This document shows positions 45,933 through 54,058 of a stretch of DNA of 64,000 bases, piece after piece. The stretch is from Streptomyces cinerochromogenes (lineage in GTDB: Bacteria; Actinomycetota; Actinomycetes; Streptomycetales; Streptomycetaceae): positions 372,001-436,000 of the forward strand of contig NZ_BMRM01000006.1 of assembly GCF_014648635.1 (NCBI RefSeq), written 5' to 3'. The position numbers were made by a program, and so were the translations under genes. Below the pieces are notes generated by a model, which had not been told where the DNA came from, searched no databases, and was given only the letters and a program-made list of their open reading frames with translations. Each line of letters begins with the position of its first letter. The first letter of the stretch is position 1.

Positions 45933-47096
45933 ATGACGAGCCAGACCGCACCGACCGGGAACGCCCCCACCGACGACCAGATCCGCCGGGCGCCCAAGGT
46001 ACTGCTGCACGATCATCTCGACGGCGGGCTCCGCCCCGGCACCGTCGTCGACCTCGCCCGGGAGACCGGCTACTCCGAACTGCCCGAGACCGACCCCGAC
46101 AAGCTCGGGATCTGGTTCCGGGAGGCCGCCGACTCCGGCTCGCTGGAACGCTATCTGGAGACCTTCCGGCACACCGTCGGCGTGATGCAGACCAGGCAGT
46201 CCCTGGTCCGGGTCGCCCGGGAGTGCGCCGAGGACCTCGCCGAGGACGGGGTCGTCTACGCCGAGGTGCGGTACGCGCCCGAACAGCACCTCGACGGGGG
46301 CCTGACCCTGGAAGAGGTGGTCGAGGCCGTCAACGAGGGATTCCGGCAGGGCGAGCGGCTGGCCCGGGAGAACGGGCACCGGATCCGGGTCGGCGCCCTG
46401 CTGACCGCCATGCGGCACGCGGCCCGCTCCCTGGAGATCGCCGAACTCGCCAACCGCTACCGGGACTCGGGCGTGGTCGGCTTCGACATCGCGGGCGCCG
46501 AGGCCGGCTACCCGCCCACCCGGCACCTGGACGCCTTCGAGTACCTCAAGCGCGAGAACAACCACTTCACGATCCACGCCGGCGAAGCCTTCGGGCTGCC
46601 GTCCATCTGGCAGGCGCTCCAGTGGTGCGGCGCCGACCGGCTCGGTCACGGGGTGCGGATCATCGACGACATCGAGGTCCACGAGGACGGCTCGGTCACG
46701 CTCGGCCGGCTCGCCTCCTACGTCCGCGACAAGCGGATCCCGCTGGAGCTGTGCCCCAGTTCCAACCTGCAGACCGGGGCCGCGCCCTCCTACGCCGAGC
46801 ACCCCATCGGGCTGCTGCGCCGGCTGCACTTCCGGGCCACCGTGAACACCGACAACCGGCTGATGTCGCACACCACCATGAGCCGGGAATTCGAGCACCT
46901 CGTCGAGGCGTTCGGCTACACGCTCGACGACCTCCAGTGGTTCTCCGTCAATGCGATGAAATCAGCGTTCATTCCTTTCGATGAACGACTCGCGATGATC
47001 AATGACGTGATCAAGCCCGGATATGCCGAGCTGAAATCCGAATGGCTGTTCCGGCAGACCGCTTCCACCAGCGGTTCTGCCGGTACGGAGGTCTAG
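45933..47096 (+). CDS. add: Adenosine deaminase
   Basis: Zinc hydrolase converting (deoxy)adenosine to (deoxy)inosine, 387 residues. Metal and active-site motifs: [12 protein letters not shown] (zinc His pair, residues 26 and 28), [10 protein letters not shown] (third His and catalytic Glu, near residue 215), DRLGHGVRI and [13 protein letters not shown] (Asp pair). ATG 45933 lies at a short distance from the operator. The product feeds purine nucleoside phosphorylase at 62866, whose promoter carries the same box. Confidence 0.96.
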   Translation: MTSQTAPTGNAPTDDQIRRAPKVLLHDHLDGGLRPGTVVDLARETGYSELPETDPDKLGIWFREAADSGSLERYLETFRHTVGVMQTRQSLVRVARECAEDLAEDGVVYAEVRYAPEQHLDGGLTLEEVVEAVNEGFRQGERLARENGHRIRVGALLTAMRHAARSLEIAELANRYRDSGVVGFDIAGAEAGYPPTRHLDAFEYLKRENNHFTIHAGEAFGLPSIWQALQWCGADRLGHGVRIIDDIEVHEDGSVTLGRLASYVRDKRIPLELCPSSNLQTGAAPSYAEHPIGLLRRLHFRATVNTDNRLMSHTTMSREFEHLVEAFGYTLDDLQWFSVNAMKSAFIPFDERLAMINDVIKPGYAELKSEWLFRQTASTSGSAGTEV

Positions 47097-47119
47097 TCGC
47101 CGGATTGTCCCGGCTCGGC

Positions 47120-47150
47120 ATGCGGACGCGCTTTCACAAGGCGTCCGCAT
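47120..47150 (+). terminator. Hairpin terminator after add
   Basis: Perfect 10-base arms ATGCGGACGC/GCGTCCGCAT around an 11-base loop, followed by TTCGGTGTTT. Confidence 0.8.
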
Positions 47151-47246
47151 TTCGGTGTTTGCGGCGGCCGGTCGGGGATGTTTACGGTCGTGGACCGCTC
47201 AGATCGTTTGTGATCTCCCGTCTCCGCATACAAGGACGCATTCACC

Positions 47247-47630
47247 ATGAAGCAGTCTGCTGCCAAGACCCTCGGTGTCGCCGCCCTCGGCGCCGCTTTC
47301 GCCGCCGCCGGTGCGGGCGTGGCGAGCGCGGCCCCGGCCAGCCCGGACGCCGGCCAGACGCTGGACACCGTCACCAGGACGCTGCCGCCCGGGCAGGTCA
47401 TCGAGGCGCTGCCGGACAGCGGCGCGGTGAAGACGCTCAAGCCCGTCGCCAAGCGGGGTGTCGCCGCGGCGCTGCCGGCCGCGAAGAAGGGGGCGGCCGC
47501 CGCGCAGCCCGTCGCCGAGAGCGTCGTCGCGGAGGGCCCGACCAAGCCGGTCGCCGGTCTGCTCGGCGGACTGCCGCTGAAGGGCCTGCCCACGCACGGC
47601 GTGCCGATCAACGGGGTCCCGGTCGGCTGA
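47247..47630 (+). CDS. Small secreted protein
   Basis: A 127-residue protein with a typical signal peptide (MKQSAAKTLGVAALGAAFAA, cleavage near VASAAPA). The mature part is low in complexity, alternating Ala/Lys segments with LPPGQVIEALPDSG and ending GLPLKGLPTHGVPINGVPVG. I do not recognise a domain. Its general style, including Ala/Lys helices and Pro-Gly ends, matches the secreted protein at 53542. Function unknown. Confidence 0.7.
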   Translation: MKQSAAKTLGVAALGAAFAAAGAGVASAAPASPDAGQTLDTVTRTLPPGQVIEALPDSGAVKTLKPVAKRGVAAALPAAKKGAAAAQPVAESVVAEGPTKPVAGLLGGLPLKGLPTHGVPINGVPVG

Positions 47631-47705
47631 GCCCGGCTTCCGTCCCTCGCGCGGGGCGCTCCGGTACGTCCGGACGCGCCCCCGTGGCGTACCCGGGCCC
47701 GGGCG

Positions 47706-47906
47706 TCACCAGGCCGTACGGGCCTTGTCCTCGGACGGCAGCAGCATCCACAGCGCTATGTAGAGCAGGAACTGCGGGCCCGGCAGCAGGCAGGACACCA
47801 GGAAGATCACCCGCATGGTCGTGGCCGAGGTGCCGAAGCGCCGGGCCAGCGCGGCACAGACTCCGCCGATCACGCGGCCGTGGGTGGGGCGGGCAAGGGC
47901 GGTCAT
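47706..47906 (-). CDS. PspC domain membrane protein
   Basis: A 66-residue protein made of one PspC domain: ALARPTHGRVIGGVCAALARR, FGTSATTMRVIFLVSCLLPG, PQFLLYIALWMLLPSEDK. PspC proteins sense or respond to membrane stress; in Streptomyces many such short proteins exist without known regulators. ATG 47906 is chosen because upstream translation lacks family similarity. Confidence 0.85.
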   Translation of the reverse strand: MTALARPTHGRVIGGVCAALARRFGTSATTMRVIFLVSCLLPGPQFLLYIALWMLLPSEDKARTAW

Positions 47907-48029
47907 GTCGGCTCCTCCGTGGTCGTCGGCCCGCTGCCGATCCCTGTCGGTGCGAGCCGGTGGCAGGTCCCGTGCGGGACCTCTCAACTGCTCTCAACGG
48001 TACGGAGACGAAGGGGACGAAGCATCACT

Positions 48030-48593
48030 CTAAGGGGCGATCCCGACCCTGGGAATCGTCGGGGTACAGCCCTGAGACAGCTCCTCCTGGACGGTGACCG
48101 CGATCCCGGCCGCCCCGGGCTCCCGCGCGTCCCGCCGCCGCAGCCAGGCCCGGCCCGCCGGTACGACGGCCAGGTGGGCCAGGACGACCCCCGTCGTGTT
48201 CAGCAGCAGCGAGTCGACGTCCACCACACGGCCCGGCACGCCCGTCTGCAACAGGGCGATGCCGAGGGAGATCAGCGCGCCGGCCGCGGCCGTACGCAGC
48301 AGCGACGCCAGCGGGGAGACGGTGAGCCTGCCGTGTGCCAGCGGCAGCAGCACGCCCAGCGGCGCGAGCAGCGCGAGCCCCTCACCGAGGGGTCTGGCCG
48401 CCCCGGGCCAGCCCAGCGCCAGGTCGGCCCTGACACCGGCCAGGGGACGCAGGTTCGGGGGCATCACCCAGGGGACGTCCAGGGGGCGCAGCATCAGCCA
48501 GGCGACGAGGGCGAGGTGTGCGACGAGGAGGACACCCCCTGTCACACGGACGCGGATCGCGGCGCTGCCGCCGATGGAGCCTTGACGCTGCAC
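48030..48593 (-). CDS. VanZ family membrane protein
   Basis: A 187-residue membrane protein with four hydrophobic segments. GVLLVAHLALVAWLMLRPLD, LAPLGVLLPLAHG and LGIALLQTGVPGRVVDVDSL (with its LLNTTGVVLAH) match VanZ-like proteins, which in Gram-positives are linked with glycopeptide resistance or wall traffic. The C-terminal tail (RRRDAREPGAAGIAVTVQEE) is soluble. Its role here is not known. Confidence 0.82.
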   Translation of the reverse strand: MQRQGSIGGSAAIRVRVTGGVLLVAHLALVAWLMLRPLDVPWVMPPNLRPLAGVRADLALGWPGAARPLGEGLALLAPLGVLLPLAHGRLTVSPLASLLRTAAAGALISLGIALLQTGVPGRVVDVDSLLLNTTGVVLAHLAVVPAGRAWLRRRDAREPGAAGIAVTVQEELSQGCTPTIPRVGIAP

Positions 48594-48655
48594 GAACCCC
48601 TAGACGCGGCGGCCGGCGTCATTGGTTCCACCGCGGAATCTTTTCGGCAGGCAAA

Positions 48656-48695
48656 CAGGTGCTGACAGGTGCTGACAGGTGCCGGCAGGTGCTAG
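48656..48695. repeat. 10-bp tandem repeat, CAGGTGCTGA, four copies
   Basis: Units at 48656, 48666, 48676 and 48686; the last two carry changes. The array reaches into the stop codon of the lipoprotein gene at 48692, so copy number changes could alter its end. Confidence 0.85.
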
Positions 48696-49291
48696 GCGCC
48701 CGTCACCTCGCCGGACGGCGGCTGGGTGCTGCCCGGGTGGTCACGGAGCTCGTCCGTGCACTCGTAGCGGCGCAGGGGGCCGTCGGGGCCGCCCAGGATG
48801 ACCGAGCCGTCGTCCTCCGTGGCCGCCGAGTCGGACAGGGTGCACACCAGCTGGGCCAGGGCGTAGGAGGTGAGCCGCGAGGGGGGCGTGCTCAGGCGCA
48901 GGGTGTCCTCGGGGTCCTTCGGCCGGGGCCCGCTCACACCGAGGCCGCCCGGCACGTACGTCGTGTACCCCGCGGAGCGCTCCGCGGGGGACGGCGACTT
49001 CGCGAGCTGGTCCAGCAGCCCCTGCGCCACGATCACCCGGCGCCGGGCGTCCGGGGTGCCCTCCGGGACCCGCACGGTCCGGTCGACGGCCACCAGGGAC
49101 GCCCCGCACAGCAGGAAGACCTGCACCGGCACCCCCCGGCCGGCCTCCGTGGACAGGTCGGACGCGGTCAGTGTGCACGGCACCCGCGACGGCGCCGCCC
49201 CGAAGTCGGTCGGCACCTCCGTGGCCCGGATGCCGCAGCCGGCGAGCAGCGCGCCCAGGAGGGGCAGCGCCAGCAGCCGTCGTACGGTCAT
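48692..49291 (-). CDS. Lipoprotein of the afsQ operon
   Basis: A 199-residue lipoprotein with the signal MTVRRLLALPLLGALLAGC and lipobox LAGC. The mature domain has VPVQVFLLCGASLVAVDRTV and RRVIVAQGLLDQLAKSPSP, which resemble GerMN-type domains. It overlaps the afsQ2 start region: its ATG at 49291 lies inside the last codons of afsQ2. In S. coelicolor, from memory, a lipoprotein gene follows afsQ2 in the same way. A role in signal sensing or in the response is inferred from the coupling. Confidence 0.85.
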   Translation of the reverse strand: MTVRRLLALPLLGALLAGCGIRATEVPTDFGAAPSRVPCTLTASDLSTEAGRGVPVQVFLLCGASLVAVDRTVRVPEGTPDARRRVIVAQGLLDQLAKSPSPAERSAGYTTYVPGGLGVSGPRPKDPEDTLRLSTPPSRLTSYALAQLVCTLSDSAATEDDGSVILGGPDGPLRRYECTDELRDHPGSTQPPSGEVTGA

Positions 49292-50886
49292 GACCCCTCC
49301 TCTCCTGAGCTGTCTCTGTCGGTCCTGGTGTCCTTGGCGCCCGCGTCGCCCTCGTCGCCCTCCTCGGTCAGCCGTGAGGCGTCCCGTGGCAGCCGCAGGG
49401 TGAACACCGCGCCTCCGTCGGGCGAGTTGGCCGCGGTGATCTCGCCGCCGTGGATGTGGGCGTTCTCCAGGGCGATGGACAGGCCGAGCCCGCTGCCCTC
49501 GGAGCGCGGCCGGGAGGCGCTCGCCTTGTAGAAGCGGTCGAAGACGTGCGGGAGGACGTCCTCCGGGATGCCCGGCCCGTGGTCGCGGACCCGGATCTCG
49601 ATCGAGTCGTCCGCCTCCCGGACCGACACCCGCACCGGCGAGCCGCCGTGTTTGAGGGCGTTGCCGATCAGGTTGGCGAGGATGACGTCCAGGCGACGCG
49701 GGTCCAGCCGGGCGTGCATGCCGCGCTCGGCGTCCAGCTCGACCGCGTCCAGCCAGGCACGGGCGTCGATGCAGGCGGTGATCTGGTCGGCGAGGTCGAC
49801 GTCGTCCAGAACCAGCCGGGCGGTGCCCGCGTCGAAGCGGGTGACCTCCATGAGGTTCTCGACCAGGTCGTTCAGCCGCCGGGTCTCGCTGACCACCAGC
49901 CGCACGGCCGGCTCGATCATCGGGTCCATGCTGCCGGTCTCCGCCTCCAGCTCCTCCTCCAGCACCTCCGTGACGGCGGTGATGGCGGTGAGCGGGGTAC
50001 GCAGTTCATGGCTCATGTCGGCCACGAAGCGACGGGACGCCTCGTCCCGCGCGGCCATCTCGGCGACCCGCTGCTCCAGCGCCTCGGCCGCGTTGTTGAA
50101 GGTCCGGGACAGGTCGGCGAGTTCGTCGGTGCCGGAGACCCGCAGCCGGGTGTCCAGCTTGCCCTCGCCGAGGCTCCGGGCGGCCACACCGAGCCGGTGC
50201 ACCGGCTTCAGCACGGTCGTCGCGGCGGCCTGCGCCAGCAGCGCGGCACCGATCAGCGCGAGCCCGGTGGCGATGCCCAGCGACCAGGCCAGCGAGTTGA
50301 GGTCCTTGGCCTCCGGCTCCAGGGACTTCGCCATGTAACCGGTCGGACCGCCGCCGATGACGCGCGTCCCCGCGACCAGGTACGGCGTGCCGTGGTCCAC
50401 GACCCGCTGCCAGTACAGGTGGTACGGATCCTTGTTGGAGCCGGTCACCTCCTGCCGCTTGGTCACGGCGGCGCGCAGCGACTCGGGCACGTCCTCCAGC
50501 GCGAAGCCGTTGATGCCGCCCGAGTTGCCGTACACCGTCTTGCCCCGGGCGTCCTCGGCGACGAGCAGCACGCTGAAGTGCTGGCTGCTGGCGGCCATCT
50601 GGCCCGCGGCCCGCTGCAGCTGGTCCTGCGTCGGATGCTCCGGCAGCGCGCCCGCGCGGTTCTGCATCTCCTGCCGGAAGTCGCGCAGCACCGCGTCCTG
50701 GGCGCGGGTGAGCACCGCCTCCCGGTTGAGCCAGTAGGCGATGCCCGACGCCGACACCGCGGCGGTGAGCGCGACCAGACCGAAGACCAGTACCAGGCGC
50801 AGCCTCAGGCTGGTGAACCTGAGCCGCGACAGACTTCCCCTGCGCCCCGCGGCCCAGCCGCGCAGCCCCCCTTGCGTGTCGGTCAC
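49288..50886 (-). CDS. afsQ2: Sensor histidine kinase AfsQ2
   Basis: Membrane sensor kinase of the AfsQ1/Q2 two-component system, which in S. coelicolor affects antibiotic production and responds to nitrogen (glutamate) conditions. From GTG 50886 it is 532 residues. A first helix (RLRLVLVFGLVALTAAVSAS), an extracytoplasmic sensor of about 150 residues, a second helix (SLGIATGLALIGAALLAQAA), a HAMP linker, the H-box DMSHELRTPLTAI, the N-box ILANLIGNALKHGG, and the G boxes DHGPGIPEDV and GSGLGLSIALENAH follow in order. It overlaps afsQ1 by four bases. Confidence 0.95.
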   Translation of the reverse strand: MTDTQGGLRGWAAGRRGSLSRLRFTSLRLRLVLVFGLVALTAAVSASGIAYWLNREAVLTRAQDAVLRDFRQEMQNRAGALPEHPTQDQLQRAAGQMAASSQHFSVLLVAEDARGKTVYGNSGGINGFALEDVPESLRAAVTKRQEVTGSNKDPYHLYWQRVVDHGTPYLVAGTRVIGGGPTGYMAKSLEPEAKDLNSLAWSLGIATGLALIGAALLAQAAATTVLKPVHRLGVAARSLGEGKLDTRLRVSGTDELADLSRTFNNAAEALEQRVAEMAARDEASRRFVADMSHELRTPLTAITAVTEVLEEELEAETGSMDPMIEPAVRLVVSETRRLNDLVENLMEVTRFDAGTARLVLDDVDLADQITACIDARAWLDAVELDAERGMHARLDPRRLDVILANLIGNALKHGGSPVRVSVREADDSIEIRVRDHGPGIPEDVLPHVFDRFYKASASRPRSEGSGLGLSIALENAHIHGGEITAANSPDGGAVFTLRLPRDASRLTEEGDEGDAGAKDTRTDRDSSGEEGS

Positions 50887-51578
50887 TGAGGCGCGTCCAG
50901 GCGGTAGCCGACACCACGGACGGTGCGGATCAGCGTCGGGGACGAGGGGACGTCCTCGACCTTGGCGCGCAGCCGCTGCACACACGCGTCGACCAGGCGC
51001 GAGTCACCGAGGTAGTCGTGCTCCCACACCAGCCGCAGCAGCTGCTGCCGGGACAGCGCCTGACCGGGCCGCCGGCTCAGCTCCAGCAGCAGCCGCAGCT
51101 CGGTCGGGGTGAGCTGGAGGTCCTCGCCGTTCTTCGTCACGGTCATCGCGGACCGGTCGATGACCAGGTTGCCGAAGGTCGCCGAGTCGCTGGACTCGCG
51201 CTCGCCGCGCCGCAGCACGGCCCGGATCCGGGCGTCCAGCACCCGGCCCTGCACCGGCTTGACGACGTAGTCGTCGGCCCCCGACTCCAGGCCGACCACG
51301 ACGTCGATGTCGTCGCTGCGCGCGGTCAGCAGGATGATCGGCAGCTGGTCGGTGCGCCGGATGCGCCGGCACACCTCGAACCCGTCGATGCCGGGCAGCA
51401 TCACGTCCAGCACGATGAGGTCCGGCCGCTGCTCGCGCAGCAGCTTCAGACCGTCCTCGCCGCTGGCAGCGGTGGCCACCCGGTGCCCCTGGCGCGTCAG
51501 GGACAGCTCCAGGGCCGTACGGATGGCGTCGTCGTCCTCGATCAGCAACAGGGAAGGCACAGGCTCATTCTGGCCCAT
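50883..51578 (-). CDS. afsQ1: Response regulator AfsQ1
   Basis: OmpR/PhoB-type DNA-binding response regulator of 231 residues, or 225 from GTG 51560. The receiver domain shows LLLIEDDDAIRTALELSLT, the phosphorylated Asp in DLIVLDVMLPGIDG, LLTARSD and GLESGADDYVVKPV; the winged helix DNA-binding domain includes LTPTELRLLLELSRRPGQAL and VDACVQRLRAKVEDVP. In S. coelicolor AfsQ1 binds the sequence GTnAC-n6-GTnAC; one such site stands in the sigQ promoter next to this gene (51677-51692). Confidence 0.96.
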   Translation of the reverse strand: MGQNEPVPSLLLIEDDDAIRTALELSLTRQGHRVATAASGEDGLKLLREQRPDLIVLDVMLPGIDGFEVCRRIRRTDQLPIILLTARSDDIDVVVGLESGADDYVVKPVQGRVLDARIRAVLRRGERESSDSATFGNLVIDRSAMTVTKNGEDLQLTPTELRLLLELSRRPGQALSRQQLLRLVWEHDYLGDSRLVDACVQRLRAKVEDVPSSPTLIRTVRGVGYRLDAPQ

Positions 51579-51676
51579 GGAGGGCTGCCGTACGACCTCC
51601 CGGCCCCCTCCTGTCGGCGCGGTCCCCCAGCGCCGTCACCTGTGCGCCGCGTGTGACCTGACCGGGTGGGACCCCT

Positions 51677-51692
51677 GTGACAGGTCTGTGAC
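51677..51692. promoter_or_regulatory. AfsQ1-type binding site GTGAC-N6-GTGAC
   Basis: GTGACAGGTCTGTGAC fits the published AfsQ1 consensus GTnAC-n6-GTnAC exactly and lies in the 231-base gap between afsQ1 and sigQ, about 118 bases before the sigQ start. Confidence 0.85.
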
Positions 51693-51809
51693 AGTCGACG
51701 GACACGGCCATGAAGTCACCCCGGCAGTCTTTTCGTCACGGGCCGGACGGGGAGCAGGAACCGGCCCGGCAAGACCGATTCACCGGAAGTCCACGACGGG
51801 GAGCGCGAG

Positions 51810-52568
51810 ATGAACACGCTGCACAGCATCAGCACCAGCGCAGTGGTCACGCGTCTGCACGACGTGCACCGGGGATCCGAGAAGTCCGGTGCCGTGAGCG
51901 GGCGGGGGTGCGCTCGCGGCACCGGGCGTCAGCACACCGTTCATGCGCAGCAGGGGCTTCAGCCCTACATGACGGTGGTCGACGGGCGGGGGGAAGCCCA
52001 CGGGGGAGCCGCGTACAGGGAGGACTCGGGGGAGCGCCGTTCGCTGACGGAGGCGGAGTTCACCGCCTACGTCCAGGAGCGCCGCGCCTCCCTGTACGCC
52101 ACCGCCTACCACCTGACCGGCGACCGCTTCGAGGCCGAGGACCTGCTGCAGAGCGCGCTGTTCTCGACGTACAAGGCGTGGGAGCGGATCAGCGACAAGG
52201 CGGCGGTCGGCGGATACCTCCGCCGCACCATGACCAACCTGCACATCAGCGCCTGGCGGCGCCGCAAGCTCAACGAGTACCCGACCGAGGAACTGCCGGA
52301 GACGCCCGGCGAGACGGACGCGATGCGCGGCACCGAGCTGCGCGCGGTCCTGTGGCAGGCGCTGGCCCGGCTGCCCGAACTCCAGCGCACCATGCTGGTC
52401 CTGCGCTACTACGAGGGCCGCACGGACCCGGAGATCGCGGAGATACTCGGCATCAGTGTCGGCACGGTGAAGTCCAGCATCTGGCGCTCGCTGCGCCGGC
52501 TGCGCGAGGACGAGGTCCTCAGCTTCGGCCGTGACCAGGAGGACGCCTTCGGCGAACTGGTCGCCTGA
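51810..52568 (+). CDS. sigQ: ECF sigma factor SigQ (SigE-like)
   Basis: A 252-residue sigma factor. The first 75 residues are poorly conserved (HSISTSAVVTRLHDVHRG ...). Region 2: YVQERRASLYATAYHLTGDR, FEAEDLLQSALFSTYKAWER, GGYLRRTMTNLHISAWRRRK. Region 4: LPELQRTMLVLRYYEGRTDP, EIAEILGISVGTVKSSIWRS. In S. coelicolor SigQ is divergently encoded from afsQ1 and represses antibiotic production under the control of AfsQ1; the arrangement here is the same. ATG 51810 has GGGGAGCGAG upstream. Confidence 0.93.
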   Translation: MNTLHSISTSAVVTRLHDVHRGSEKSGAVSGRGCARGTGRQHTVHAQQGLQPYMTVVDGRGEAHGGAAYREDSGERRSLTEAEFTAYVQERRASLYATAYHLTGDRFEAEDLLQSALFSTYKAWERISDKAAVGGYLRRTMTNLHISAWRRRKLNEYPTEELPETPGETDAMRGTELRAVLWQALARLPELQRTMLVLRYYEGRTDPEIAEILGISVGTVKSSIWRSLRRLREDEVLSFGRDQEDAFGELVA

Positions 52569-52574
52569 AGGTCC

Positions 52575-52730
52575 GGGGGGACGGGGGAAACACGGGGGGA
52601 GCACGGGGGGAGCACGGGGGACCGCGGGGGACCACTGGGGGGTGGGCCTCGGCGGAGAACGGGGGATACGGGGGAACGGGGGAGGAGAGTACGGGGGAGC
52701 AACGGGAAACGGGGCTGGTGGGCCGGGGGG
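52575..52730 (+). repeat. G-tract array with G-quadruplex potential
   Basis: About 13 runs of four to six G, separated by short A/C-rich spacers, fill the gap between the convergent sigQ and uridine-kinase-like genes. All runs are on the plus strand. The transcript of sigQ would carry them beyond its stop codon at 52568. Confidence 0.85.
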
Positions 52731-52778
52731 TCCTACCAGTCCCGTTTTCGCGCGTTCGTGCGTTCGTGCGTACGGCCC

Positions 52779-53414
52779 CTACGCCGGCGTCTCCTGGCGT
52801 GCCTGCCGGCCCGCCGCCGCTGCCGCCAGCCTGCTCAGTGCCTCGTCCCGGTCGCACGGGTGCGCGCCGAGGGACACCTGGCGGGTGACGATCGTGCGCT
52901 CCGCCCGCATCAGCCGCCAGCCGCGGCGGAGCAGGAACGGCACCGACTTGCGGCCCTCCTTCAGGTCGCGCACGAAGCGCCGCCGGAAGGTGGTGACCGG
53001 GCCGCGGGACAGGCACAGCGCGTCCGCGAGCACGCCCAGCTCCCGGCAGCGCTCCACGATCTCCGCGGCGAAGATGCCCTCCGCGATGAACAGCGGGGTA
53101 CGGCCGATGTGCAGCGTCTCCTCGCCGGTGCGGGCGCTCAGCCCGAGGTCGTACACCGGCACCGGGGTGGACCCCGTCGCGCACAGCCGGGTGATGGCCT
53201 CCACCGCGACGTCCGCGTCCCACGACTCCGGGTGGTCCCAGTCGATGTCCGAACTCCCCTGCACCAGGGGCAGAGTCGGGTCGTCACCCTCCTTGTAGAA
53301 GTCGTCCAGGCGCAGCACGGGGAGCCCGGAACGGGCGGCGACGAGTGACTTGCCCGAGCCCGAGGGGCCGCACAGCAGCACGACACGGGCGGGGGGCGAG
53401 GGATGAATGCTCAC
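52779..53414 (-). CDS. Uridine kinase-like P-loop kinase
   Basis: A 211-residue P-loop kinase. From GTG 53414 the N-terminus has VVLLCGPSGSGKSLVAARSG (Walker A GPSGSGKS), then LPVLRLDDFYKEGDDPTLPL and DIDWDHPESWDADVAVEAIT, where DDFY and DWDHP match uridine kinase base- and ribose-binding motifs. LFIAEGIFAAEIV and RRRFVRDLKEGR continue the family pattern. It would phosphorylate uridine and cytidine, complementing the salvage genes nearby, but carries no copy of the nucleoside box that I can find. Confidence 0.82.
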   Translation of the reverse strand: MSIHPSPPARVVLLCGPSGSGKSLVAARSGLPVLRLDDFYKEGDDPTLPLVQGSSDIDWDHPESWDADVAVEAITRLCATGSTPVPVYDLGLSARTGEETLHIGRTPLFIAEGIFAAEIVERCRELGVLADALCLSRGPVTTFRRRFVRDLKEGRKSVPFLLRRGWRLMRAERTIVTRQVSLGAHPCDRDEALSRLAAAAAGRQARQETPA

Positions 53415-53541
53415 GGAACACCAGTTTGACGCATGGCGGCCGCCCTGCCGACCCCGCGGGTCGGCTTTTGAGCGTGAGCCCGGCCTCAACTACCCTTCGT
53501 GTCGACCTCATTACCCTGCGCACCAGAAGGTGGCACCAGCG

Positions 53542-53943
53542 ATGGCCCGACACACCTCCCCCGAGCACCCGACCGCGCAGCGCGCCCTGATCGCCCTCGT
53601 CACCGCCGGAGCGGCCCTGGGAGCGGGGGCGGCCACGGCGTCCGCCGACTCCCTCCCCGGCGTGGGCCTCAACTACCGCCCCGTCGACACGGGCAACATC
53701 GACCCCCAGGCCGGCATGCGCGCCGCGACGGGCATCGTCGGCTACGTCACCGGCCCGGTCGCCGGCCTCAAGCCCAACCCGCTGGCGGGCACGGGTGTCG
53801 ACCCCCTGGACAACGGGGTGGGCACCCAGCTGGCCGACTTCAAGCCGGTCGGCTCCCAGACCCTCACCCGCCCCCTGGCCCAGGCTCCGTCCCTGGGCAG
53901 CGTCCCGGTGCTGGGGCAGGTCCTGGGAGGACTGGGCCGCTGA
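53542..53943 (+). CDS. Small secreted protein
   Basis: A 133-residue protein with a signal peptide (RALIALVTAGAALGAGAATA, cleavage near ASADS). The mature part has no cysteine and contains repeated Pro/Gly turns (LPGVGLNYRPVDTGNIDP, GPVAGLKPNPLAGTGVDPLD) and ends SVPVLGQVLGGLGR. I do not recognise a domain. Its design recalls the protein at 47247. It converges on the aldehyde dehydrogenase-like gene. Confidence 0.7.
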   Translation: MARHTSPEHPTAQRALIALVTAGAALGAGAATASADSLPGVGLNYRPVDTGNIDPQAGMRAATGIVGYVTGPVAGLKPNPLAGTGVDPLDNGVGTQLADFKPVGSQTLTRPLAQAPSLGSVPVLGQVLGGLGR

Positions 53944-53945
53944 AG

Positions 53946-53963
53946 GCGCCCCCGAAGGGGCGC
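53946..53963 (+). terminator. Hairpin after the small secreted protein gene
   Basis: Arms GCGCCCC/GGGGCGC with a CGAA loop, two bases past the stop codon. A longer inverted repeat (GGGCGCGGGGCGG near 53958 and CCGCCCCGCGCCC near 54045) may form a larger structure shared by the two convergent genes. Confidence 0.6.
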
Positions 53964-54058
53964 GGGGCGGTGTTCGACATGCGGTTCCGCCGCGCGGGCG
54001 CGACCGGCCACGGTGAACCCGCGGCCGGCCGGTCACGCGGTTCCCCGCCCCGCGCCCG

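Noticed and set aside
52410..53223. Minus-strand frames across the G-tract region
   Set aside because: They translate the C-rich complement into Pro/Ser/Thr-rich sequence and overlap sigQ and the kinase gene in wrong frames.
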